A stretch of 12,703 nt of DNA from Betaproteobacteria bacterium (GTDB lineage: Bacteria; Pseudomonadota; Gammaproteobacteria; Burkholderiales; Thiobacillaceae): contig JAIFLB010000123.1 of the NCBI GenBank assembly GCA_020049245.1, positions 1 to 12,703 on the forward strand, in the 5' to 3' direction. Below the pieces are notes generated by a model. The model was not told where the DNA came from, ran no database searches, and saw nothing but the letters and a program-made list of their open reading frames with translations. Positions 5,724 to 12,703 of the stretch are shown here, piece by piece. Both the position numbers and the translations under genes were made by a program. Within the stretch, counting starts at the first letter, position 1. Each line of letters opens with the position of its first letter.

Positions 5724-6965
5724 ATGAGCAAGAAAAAAATCCTGGCCATGGTTATCGCGGGCGGCGAAGGTTCGCGCCTGCATCCTTTGACGGCGGAACG
5801 CTCGAAACCCTCCGTGCCGTTTGGCGCCCGCTACCGCATCGTCGATTTCGTGCTGTCCAACCTGGTCAATTCGGGCATCCACGCCATTTACCTGCTGGTG
5901 CAGTACAAATCGCAGTCGCTGATCGAACATGTGCGCAAGGCCTGGGTGCTGCCGCCGTTGCTGCAGGAACATTTCATCACCGTAGTGCCGCCGCAGATGC
6001 GGCGCGGGCAGGAATGGTTCCAGGGCACGGCGGATGCGGTGTACCAGAACAGCAACCTGATCCGGCAGCACAGCCCCGATCTGGTTCTGGTATTTGGTGC
6101 CGATCACATCTATCGAATGGACATTCAGCAGATGGTTGATTTCCATCTCGAAAAGGGCGCTGGCGCCACCGTCGCCGCGTTGCCGGTGCCGCTGCAACAA
6201 GCCTCCGGTTTCGGCATCATCGATGCCGATGCCAACGGCCGCATCCGCGCCTTCCAGGAAAAACCGGCCAACCCGCCGGCGATGCCATCGCGTCCCAGCC
6301 ATGCCTTCGCCTCGATGGGCAATTACCTGTTCGATACGCAAGTGCTGCTGAACGCATTGGAGAGTTGCAATGCCGCCGGCGGTCACGATTTCGGCCAGAA
6401 CGTGCTGCCCAGCCTGTTGGAAAGCGGCAAATTGTTCGCCTACGATTTCAGCAGCAACAAGGTGCCCGGCGTACGTGGCTACGAAGAGCCTGCTTACTGG
6501 CGCGACGTCGGCACGCTGGATGCCTACTTCGACGCGCACATGGACGTGCTTGGCCTGGAAGCCCGCTTCGATGCGTTCAACGCACGCTGGCCGATCTTTT
6601 CCAGCAATTACCAGGGGCCGGTCGCCAACTTCATCGACGCCAAAATCGAGCGCAGCATTGTCAGCGCGGGTTGCCTGATCAACGGCGGCAGCGTCAAGAA
6701 CTCGATCCTGCGACGCGAAGTCGTGATTGAACCGGGTGCTGAAATCGAGGACTGCATCATCATGGATTACGTCGTGGTGCGACGTGGCGCAAAACTGAAA
6801 CGCGTCATCGTCGACCGCTACAACGAAATCCCCGAAAACGCCCGCATCGGCTTCGACCCGGCGACAGACCTCGCCCGCTACAAGGTCACCGACAGCGGCA
6901 TTGTGGTGATCCCGGAAGGCCAACCGTTCCAGACTGCCCGCACGTCATTCAGCGGTGAGCTCTGA
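5724..6965 (+). CDS. glgC: Glucose-1-phosphate adenylyltransferase (ADP-glucose pyrophosphorylase)
   Basis: GlgC makes ADP-glucose and pyrophosphate from ATP and glucose-1-phosphate, the regulated first step of bacterial glycogen synthesis. The 413-residue product has the nucleotidyltransferase domain with GGEGSRLHPLT (residues 13-23), SKPSVPFGARYRIVDFVLSN, WFQGTADAVYQN, FGADHIYRMD (catalytic-type Asp at D127), GFGIIDAD, FQEKP and YWRDVGTLDAYF. A left-handed beta-helix domain with hexapeptide-like repeats (GCLINGGSVKNSILRREVVI) follows. The 'PLTAxRxKPSVPFG' and 'QYKSxSL' wording looks more like actinobacterial GlgC than E. coli GlgC. The lysine that binds fructose-1,6-bisphosphate in E. coli (K39) aligns with E25. 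GAAAG lies upstream of the ATG. The stop overlaps the glgX start (TGATG), so the two are translationally coupled. Confidence 0.97.
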   Translation: MSKKKILAMVIAGGEGSRLHPLTAERSKPSVPFGARYRIVDFVLSNLVNSGIHAIYLLVQYKSQSLIEHVRKAWVLPPLLQEHFITVVPPQMRRGQEWFQGTADAVYQNSNLIRQHSPDLVLVFGADHIYRMDIQQMVDFHLEKGAGATVAALPVPLQQASGFGIIDADANGRIRAFQEKPANPPAMPSRPSHAFASMGNYLFDTQVLLNALESCNAAGGHDFGQNVLPSLLESGKLFAYDFSSNKVPGVRGYEEPAYWRDVGTLDAYFDAHMDVLGLEARFDAFNARWPIFSSNYQGPVANFIDAKIERSIVSAGCLINGGSVKNSILRREVVIEPGAEIEDCIIMDYVVVRRGAKLKRVIVDRYNEIPENARIGFDPATDLARYKVTDSGIVVIPEGQPFQTARTSFSGEL

Positions 6966-9115
6966 TGCCGGATTTGACCGTCTGGCCGGGTAAACCGTAC
7001 CCGCTCGGCGCCACCTGGGATGGAGAGGGGGTCAATTTTGCCCTCTTCTCCGAGCATGCCGAAAAAGTCGAGCTCTGCCTGTTCGACAGCAAAGGTCGGC
7101 GTGAAATCGAACGTCTGACCATGCCGGAGCAGACCGACCAGGTCTGGCATGCCTACCTGCCGCAAATTCGGCCAGGCCAGATCTACGGCTACCGCGTTTC
7201 CGGCCCCTACAATCCGGAAGCGGGTCATCGTTTCAACGCCAACAAGTTGCTGCTTGACCCCTACGCCAAGTCGATTGTTGGTGAAATGGCCTGGTCGGAT
7301 AGCCACTTTGGCTATCGTGTCGACCATCGTCTGCAAGACCTGTCATTCGACCGCCGCGACAGCGCCACCGGCATGCTGAAATGCCAGGTGATCGATCCGG
7401 CCTTCACCTGGGGCGATGATCGCCGGCCGTCAATTCCCTGGCATGACACGGTGATTCACGAACTGCACGTCAAGGGTTTTACCCAGTTGCATCCCGACGT
7501 ACCCGCCAACCTGCGCGGCACCTATGCCGGCCTGGCGACCGCGCCGGTGATTGCGCATCTGAAGAAACTCGGTGTCACGGCAGTTGAACTGATGCCGGTG
7601 CACGCCTTTGTCGATGACCGCTATCTGGTCGAAAAAGGCCTGCGCAATTACTGGGGTTACAACTCGCTCGGCTTCTTCGCGCCGGATGCGCGCTACAGCG
7701 CGGGAATCAATGGCAGCAGCCCATGCAACGAATTCAAGAGCATGGTCAAGTCACTCCACTCGGCCGGCATTGAAGTCATTCTCGACGTGGTCTACAACCA
7801 CACCGCCGAAGGCAATCAGCTCGGTCCGACCCTCTGTTTCCGAGGTATCGACAATGCCGCCTACTACCGTCTGATGCCGCATCAGGAGCGTTTCTACCGC
7901 GACTACACCGGCTGCGGCAACACGCTGAACATGCTGCATCCGCGCGTGCTGCAACTGATCATGGACTCGTTGCGCTACTGGATTCTGGAAATGCACGTCG
8001 ATGGTTTCCGCTTTGACCTGGCCTCGGCGCTGGCGCGCGAACTGCATGAAGTCGACCGCCTGTCCGCCTTTTTCGACATCATCCACCAGGATCCGGTGAT
8101 TTCTCAGGTCAAGCTGATCGCCGAACCCTGGGATCTCGGCGAGGGCGGCTATCAGGTCGGCAACTTCCCGGTCGGTTGGACCGAATGGAATGGTAAATAT
8201 CGCGATGCCGTGCGCGCATTCTGGAAGGGCGAGGGTGGAAGAATCGGCGAACTCGCCTACCGTCTCACCGGCTCCTCCGACCTCTACGGCCGCGAGAGCC
8301 GACGGCCCTACGCCAGCATCAATTTCGTCACCGCGCACGACGGTTTCAGCCTGCGCGACCTGGTCAGCTACAACGACAAGCACAACCTGGCCAATGGCGA
8401 GGACAACCGCGATGGCGAATCGCATAACCTGTCGTGGAACTGCGGCGCCGAAGGTCTCAGCAGCAACCCGGAAATTAACGAACTACGCGCCCGCCAGCGC
8501 CGCAACCTGCTCGCCACGCTACTGCTCTCGCAAGGCGTGCCGATGTTGCTCGCCGGCGACGAACTCGGCCGTACCCAACTGGGCAACAACAACGCCTACT
8601 GCCAGGACAACCCGCTCAGCTGGGTGAACTGGAACCTGGATACCGAAGACCGGCATTTCCTCGAATTTGTCCGCCGCATGATCAAGCTGCGTCACGACCA
8701 CCCGATCTTCCGTCGCCGCAAATTCTTCGAAGGCCGGCCGATCCACGGCGACGCGGTGAAGGACATCGCCTGGCACAACCCGAACGGCAGCGAGATGAGT
8801 GAAGTGGAATGGAACCAGCATTTCGCCCGCAGCCTGTGCGTTTACCTGTCCGGCCGCGCGCTCGACGAATGCGACCGTTACGGACAACCGATACGCGACG
8901 ACGACTTCTTGTTGCTGATCAATGCCCACTATGAATCCATTCCGTTCATATTGCCGCACTACCCTGGCACCACCCCCTGGCTTTGCGTGCTCGACACGGC
9001 CTATGCCGAAGGACTTTCGACGGATGGCAGTTTTTTCAGCGGCAGCACGTTCACGCTGCATGGCCGTTCACTGGCTTTACTCACCCGCCCACACCGGCCT
9101 ACTGATACAAAATGA
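6965..9115 (+). CDS. glgX: Glycogen debranching enzyme (GH13_11 isoamylase type)
   Basis: GlgX hydrolyses alpha-1,6 branch points of glycogen or limit dextrin. The 716-residue product starts with a CBM48/isoamylase N-terminal domain (YPLGATWDGEGVNFALFSEH). The (beta/alpha)8 barrel has the four GH13 regions: DVVYNHT, DGFRFDLA (nucleophile D351), AEPWDLG (acid/base E387) and FVTAHD (stabiliser D459). YWGYNSLGFFAP and CQDNPLSWVNW are hallmarks of the GlgX/TreX group. It is longer than E. coli GlgX (657), closer to TreX-type enzymes, so maltooligosaccharide transfer activity is possible. It overlaps glgC by 1 nt (TGATG) and malQ by 4 nt (ATGA). Confidence 0.96.
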   Translation: MPDLTVWPGKPYPLGATWDGEGVNFALFSEHAEKVELCLFDSKGRREIERLTMPEQTDQVWHAYLPQIRPGQIYGYRVSGPYNPEAGHRFNANKLLLDPYAKSIVGEMAWSDSHFGYRVDHRLQDLSFDRRDSATGMLKCQVIDPAFTWGDDRRPSIPWHDTVIHELHVKGFTQLHPDVPANLRGTYAGLATAPVIAHLKKLGVTAVELMPVHAFVDDRYLVEKGLRNYWGYNSLGFFAPDARYSAGINGSSPCNEFKSMVKSLHSAGIEVILDVVYNHTAEGNQLGPTLCFRGIDNAAYYRLMPHQERFYRDYTGCGNTLNMLHPRVLQLIMDSLRYWILEMHVDGFRFDLASALARELHEVDRLSAFFDIIHQDPVISQVKLIAEPWDLGEGGYQVGNFPVGWTEWNGKYRDAVRAFWKGEGGRIGELAYRLTGSSDLYGRESRRPYASINFVTAHDGFSLRDLVSYNDKHNLANGEDNRDGESHNLSWNCGAEGLSSNPEINELRARQRRNLLATLLLSQGVPMLLAGDELGRTQLGNNNAYCQDNPLSWVNWNLDTEDRHFLEFVRRMIKLRHDHPIFRRRKFFEGRPIHGDAVKDIAWHNPNGSEMSEVEWNQHFARSLCVYLSGRALDECDRYGQPIRDDDFLLLINAHYESIPFILPHYPGTTPWLCVLDTAYAEGLSTDGSFFSGSTFTLHGRSLALLTRPHRPTDTK

Positions 9116-11337
9116 CTTTTGAATCTTCCCTGCAGCAACTCGCCGAACTTGCCGGCATCGTTTCCGAATATCACGACATCTGGGGCAACAGGCATACCGC
9201 CTCCGACGCCACCCGCGTCGGTTTGCTGCACGCGATGGGCATTGCCTGCGACAACGAGACGGAAATTGCCGCATCCCTTGCCAACTGGCGGACGCGGCAC
9301 TGGCGGCAACGCCTGGCGCCGGTGCAGGTTGCACCAGCCGGCCAACCGGTTCGCGTGCAGCTGCATCTGCCGGAAAGCGAGATGGCAACCCGCCTGCGCT
9401 GGACGCTGACACTGGAAGCGGAAGGTGACGCCAACTCGACCCTGAGTGGCGATTTCCTGCCCGCCGACCTGCCACGCCTGGAATCAACCGAGATCGACGC
9501 GACGCCCTGGCACGCGCTCGGCCTCGACCTGCCGGCCATTGCCAGCACTGGTTACCACCAGTTGCAGATCGGCGACAGTCAACTCAGTCTCATCCTGCAT
9601 CCGCCGCGCTGCCATCAGGCATTTGATGAGAAACAACGTGTCTGGGGCCTGTCAGTGCAACTGTATGGTGTCCGCTCGAAGCGAAACTGGGGCATCGGCG
9701 ACTTCAGCGATCTGCGCCATCTCGCCACCTGGGCGGCACAAAGCGGCGCCGACCTGATCGGGGTCAACCCGCTGCATGCGCTGTTTCCGCACAATCCCCG
9801 CCACAACAGCCCATACAGTCCGTCCAGCCGCGCATACCTCAACACGATCTATATCGATGTCGAAGCCGTGCCTGAGTATGCCGACCATGGCGGCGCCAAA
9901 GTCATCGTCGAAGCAGCCGACTTCCAGGCCCGGTTGAACGCGTTGCGGGCATCTGAACTGGTTGATTACGTCAGCGTGGCGCAACTCAAGACCATCGTGC
10001 TGGAACGCCTGTATCGACATTTCCGCAAACAGCATCTCGCCGGAAACACACCCCGGGCCGCAGCCTTCCGCGACTACCAGCGGCAAGGCGGCGCCGATCT
10101 GGCCAAGTTCTCGCTCTATCAAGCCTTGCAGGAACACCTTTACGCCGAGGACAGCAACTGCTGGGGCTGGCCGGTCTGGCCGCAAGCCTTGCGTGACCCG
10201 AATTCCGCCGCCGTCGCCGCCTTCACGGCCGAACACAACGAGCGGGTCGAATATTTCCAGTACCTGCAATGGCTGGCCGCCGAGCAACTTGAAGCCGCCA
10301 GTGCAACGGCCAGACAGCAGGGCATGCACATCGGCCTGTATCAGGATGTCGCGGTTGGCGTCGATCTTGGCGGCGCCGACACTTGGGCCGACCGTGAGTT
10401 GTTTGCCATCGGCGCGCGCATCGGCTGCCCGCCGGACGATTTCAGCCTGATGGGCCAGGATTGGGGGCTGCCACCGTGGATTCCCGAACGCCTGCATGAA
10501 CAGGCCTACGCGCCGTTCATCACCATGCTGCGCGCCAACATGCGCGGCGCCGGCGCATTGCGGCTCGATCACGTGATGGGCCTGATGCGGCTTTACTGGG
10601 CGCCGCCCGGCGAAGATGCGCGTAGCGGCGCCTATCTGAACTACCCGCTGCAAGACCTGCTCGGCATCCTGGCGCTGGAAAGCCAGCGCAACCGCTGTTT
10701 GATCGTCGGTGAAGATCTCGGCACCGTGCCCGACGCGGTGCGCGGCGCGCTTTACGACCTCGGCGTGCTGACTTACCGGCTGTTCTATTTCGAACGGAAT
10801 TGGGGACAGGAAAACCATGGCGCGTTCAAAATGCCGCACGAATACCCGGCGCAAGCGCTGGTTTCCGCCAGCACCCACGACCTGCCGACATTAACCGGCT
10901 TCTGGCAAGGCACCGATATCGAATTGCGCACCCGACTTGGTCTCTATCCCAGCGAAGACCAGCGTCTACGCCAGATTGAAGAACGCAGACAGGATCGTGG
11001 CCGCCTGCTGGCCACCTTGGCGCATGCCGGTTTCCTGCCGGAAGGCATTTCGCAAAATCCCGAGCTCGTACCGGAAATGACGCCCGCCCTGCTGCGCGCC
11101 ATCCAGCGCTACCTTGCCAGCACGCCAGCGCAACTGTGCATGCTGCAAGCGGAAGACCTGCTCGGCCAGAACGAACAGGCCAATTTGCCGGGCACGGTCG
11201 AGCAGCATCCGAACTGGCAAAGAAAACTTCGGCTCGACATCGAGACATGGATGTCCGATAAAGATATCCAGGCAATGACCGCCGTATTGACCCATGAACG
11301 TAATAACAGGAATGAGCAGAATCAAATGAAGTCATGA
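9112..11337 (+). CDS. malQ: 4-alpha-glucanotransferase (amylomaltase, GH77)
   Basis: MalQ disproportionates alpha-1,4-glucans, transferring maltodextrin units and releasing glucose, and so processes short chains left by debranching and phosphorolysis. The 741-residue product has an N-terminal beta-rich region of about 170 residues found in long MalQ forms. The GH77 barrel then begins VWGLSVQLYGVRSKRNWGIG and includes NSPYSPSSRAYLN, LYQDVAVGVDLGGADTW, RLDHVMGL (nucleophile D486), GEDLGTVP (acid/base E534) and THDLPT (third carboxylate D590). It is somewhat longer than E. coli MalQ (694). The start overlaps the glgX stop by 4 nt, which argues for coupled translation. hoxF begins 30 nt downstream with no terminator between. 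Confidence 0.96.
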   Translation: MTFESSLQQLAELAGIVSEYHDIWGNRHTASDATRVGLLHAMGIACDNETEIAASLANWRTRHWRQRLAPVQVAPAGQPVRVQLHLPESEMATRLRWTLTLEAEGDANSTLSGDFLPADLPRLESTEIDATPWHALGLDLPAIASTGYHQLQIGDSQLSLILHPPRCHQAFDEKQRVWGLSVQLYGVRSKRNWGIGDFSDLRHLATWAAQSGADLIGVNPLHALFPHNPRHNSPYSPSSRAYLNTIYIDVEAVPEYADHGGAKVIVEAADFQARLNALRASELVDYVSVAQLKTIVLERLYRHFRKQHLAGNTPRAAAFRDYQRQGGADLAKFSLYQALQEHLYAEDSNCWGWPVWPQALRDPNSAAVAAFTAEHNERVEYFQYLQWLAAEQLEAASATARQQGMHIGLYQDVAVGVDLGGADTWADRELFAIGARIGCPPDDFSLMGQDWGLPPWIPERLHEQAYAPFITMLRANMRGAGALRLDHVMGLMRLYWAPPGEDARSGAYLNYPLQDLLGILALESQRNRCLIVGEDLGTVPDAVRGALYDLGVLTYRLFYFERNWGQENHGAFKMPHEYPAQALVSASTHDLPTLTGFWQGTDIELRTRLGLYPSEDQRLRQIEERRQDRGRLLATLAHAGFLPEGISQNPELVPEMTPALLRAIQRYLASTPAQLCMLQAEDLLGQNEQANLPGTVEQHPNWQRKLRLDIETWMSDKDIQAMTAVLTHERNNRNEQNQMKS

Positions 11338-11338
11338 A

Positions 11339-11360
11339 GCCGGGCCTTACCGGCAAGGAG
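11339..11360 (+). promoter_or_regulatory. Small hairpin and strong ribosome-binding site before hoxF
   Basis: GCCGG (11339-11343) and CCGGC (11350-11354) can pair around a 6-nt loop, immediately followed by AAGGAG (11355-11360), a near-perfect Shine-Dalgarno 7 nt before the hoxF ATG at 11368. No T-run follows, so this is not an intrinsic terminator. The RBS fixes the hoxF start and suggests independent, efficient translation. Confidence 0.6.
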
Positions 11361-11367
11361 AAGACGC

Positions 11368-12150
11368 ATGCCGCAAATGGACTTGTCACCGAGTTTGTCA
11401 CCAACAGAACTGGATGACGTTCTGGCAAGACACCGCCGCGATCCAAACCGCCTGTTGCAAATCCTGATCGAGATTCAGGCCGCGCAGCACTGGATCAGCC
11501 CGGAAAACATCGATCTGCTGGCAGCGGAATTGAATTTGCCACGCGCTCGGATTGATGGCGTCATCGGCTTCTACAGCTTCCTGCATGCCGAACCCGCCGG
11601 CCAGTTCCGCCTGCTGTTCTCCGACAACATCACCGATCGCATGCTGGGCAACCAGGACCTGATCGAATACCTGTGCAACAAACTCTGGCTGGAACGCGGC
11701 CACGTTTCCGAGGACGGCCTGGCCTCGGTCGACACCACTTCCTGCACCGGCCTCTGCGACCAGGGTCCGGCCATGCTGGCCAACGGCTTGGCGATTCCGC
11801 GTCTGACCCGCGAGCGACTGGATGAAATTGCCGAGTTGGTGCTGCAAAAAATACCGGTCACGCAATGGCCGGCCGAGATGTTCATGATTGAAGACAACAT
11901 CCGCCGCAGCCACATTCTGCTTTCCAACGCGATGCCACCCGGCGATGCACTGCGCGTCGCCATCGCCCAGGTCTGCGTGCCGGGCAGCGCAGTGGAAGCC
12001 GCAGCCAACCAACGCTCCTGGCGTGAGGGCATTCCCAGTGTCGCGTTGTGCGCACCATTATCGACACTGGAAGAAATCAAGCGCTCAAACCTGCGCGGAC
12101 GCGGCGGCGCCGGCTTTACCACCGGCCTGAAATGGGAGCAACGCCGATGA
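11368..12150 (+). pseudogene. hoxF: HoxF, NAD-reducing hydrogenase diaphorase subunit, 5' part ending at a frameshift
   Basis: HoxF is the NADH/FMN-binding subunit of cytoplasmic NAD-linked bidirectional [NiFe] hydrogenases (HoxFUYH), homologous to NuoE plus NuoF. This part encodes 260 residues. Residues 1 to about 160 are the NuoE-like thioredoxin-fold domain with IDGVIGFYSFLH and SCTGLCDQGPA (C126, C130). The other cysteine pair of a NuoE [2Fe-2S] site is missing, replaced around FSDNITDRMLG, as I recall for SH-type HoxF. A NuoF-like segment follows, ending in the FMN-site motif RGRGGAGFTTGLKW (GLKW at 253-256). After four more residues the frame hits TGA at 12148, although the family continues for several hundred residues. 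The missing sequence resumes in another frame at 12140. Confidence 0.88.
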
Positions 12151-12703
12151 AGGCGAACCGGGCACATTCAAGGACCGAGTGCTGCTGACCACGCAGGCCG
12201 ATCTGCTGTTCGAAGGCATGACCCTGTGCGCTTATGCCGTCAACGCCAAACAGGGGTTCCTCTATTTACGCGGCGAATACCGCTACCTGCTGGAACCCCT
12301 CAACGCGGTGCTGCAACGCCGCCGCGAAGCCAACCTGCTGGGCGCCAATATCCTCGGTCAGGCCGGATTCGATTTCGACATCGAAATCCATCTCGGCGCC
12401 GGCGCCTATGTCTGCGGCGAGGAATCGGCGCTGATCGAATCGCTCGAAGGCAAACGCGGCATTCCGCGCAACCGGCCGCCCTACCCGGTCACCCACGGTT
12501 ACCTGGACAAACCGACCACGGTCAACAACGTCGAAACCTTCTGCGCCGCTGCGCTGGTCGGTCTGCATGGCGGCGACTGGTATCGCGGCATCGGCACCGC
12601 CAAATCCGCCGGCACGAAGATTCTTTCCGTCTCCGGCGACTGCGCCCGTCCCGGCATTTACGAATATCCGTTTGGTGTCACCGTGCGCCAAGTGCTGGCA
12701 GAC
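12140..12703 (+). pseudogene. hoxF: HoxF, 3' part in shifted frame, cut by window edge
   Basis: From AAC at 12140 a different frame (+1 relative to the 5' part) resumes HoxF/NuoF homology at NADEGEPGTFKDRVLL. It continues through GFLYLRGEYRYLLEPL, FDFDIEIHLGAGAYVCGEES (the FMN/NADH region), ESLEGKRGIPRNRPPYP and KPTTVNNVETF. It then enters the SLBB-like domain (KILSVSGDCARPGIYEY) before the edge. The frame is open to 12703, with no further lesion. The [4Fe-4S] cysteine domain and hoxU, hoxY and hoxH would lie beyond the window. No start codon or ribosome-binding site for independent translation is evident at the junction. The lost segment lies between GLKW and NADEGEP, both of which help bind FMN. 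Confidence 0.85.

Noticed and set aside
5619..6923. Long open frame (434 codons) antisense to glgC
   Set aside because: It lies fully opposite a clear glgC, has no recognisable motif, and is the kind of open antisense frame common in GC-rich coding DNA.
9652..10878. Long open frame (408 codons) antisense to malQ
   Set aside because: The malQ catalytic motifs on the plus strand are unambiguous; the antisense product is composition-driven and has no ribosome-binding site.
12151..12703. Possibility that the hoxF split is two natural genes or a programmed frameshift
   Set aside because: No start or ribosome-binding site is present at the junction and no slippery heptamer is seen; about 14 conserved residues are missing, which a frameshift cannot supply.
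1..12703. CRISPR arrays, insertion sequences, tRNA genes, phage or defence genes
   Set aside because: I looked on both strands and found no spaced repeats, transposase or integrase motifs, or cloverleaf-like segments.

Overview
The window looks like chromosomal DNA of a proteobacterium, most likely a betaproteobacterium. The evidence is the conserved block cmk-rpsA-ihfB-lapA-lapB on the minus strand, IhfB, S1 and LapB sequences that read like betaproteobacterial versions from memory, and an SH-type (NAD-reducing, group 3d-like) hydrogenase subunit. The DNA is fairly GC-rich throughout, and I saw no abrupt composition change, tRNA, rRNA, insertion sequence, CRISPR array or phage gene.

Region 1 (1-5153, mostly minus strand) is a housekeeping block. 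Read in the direction of transcription it holds cytidylate kinase (cmk), ribosomal protein S1 (rpsA), the IHF beta subunit (ihfB), and then the envelope pair lapA and lapB; lapB runs off the left edge. Between ihfB and lapA lies a plus-strand gene for a ParA/MinD-type P-loop ATPase (1467-2162). It converges on ihfB across a hairpin with T-runs on both sides, so lapA-lapB probably cannot be read through from ihfB and needs its own promoter. Between cmk and rpsA is a strong intrinsic terminator or attenuator, followed by a GNRA-loop hairpin just upstream of the rpsA start.

Region 2 (5154-5723) holds a 96-residue, highly charged coiled-coil gene on the plus strand that resembles the family annotated as sll1863-type stress response protein. 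It is divergent from cmk and followed by a weak terminator.

Region 3 (5724-11337, plus strand) is a glycogen/alpha-glucan operon: glgC, glgX and malQ. The genes are translationally coupled by 1-nt and 4-nt overlaps. GlgC makes ADP-glucose for glycogen synthesis; GlgX and MalQ debranch and rearrange alpha-glucans. glgA, glgB and glgP are not in the window.

Region 4 (11368-12703, plus strand) begins 30 nt after malQ with no terminator between. It is hoxF, the diaphorase subunit of a NAD-linked bidirectional [NiFe] hydrogenase. The reading frame is broken at about 12139: an internal segment of about 41 nt between the GLKW and NADEGEPG motifs is missing, so hoxF is split into two frames. This is either a real recent lesion or an assembly error. 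I found no clearly novel system. The most notable points are the broken hoxF, the close glycogen-hydrogenase linkage, the ATPase gene inside the ihfB-lapA junction, and the structured rpsA leader.
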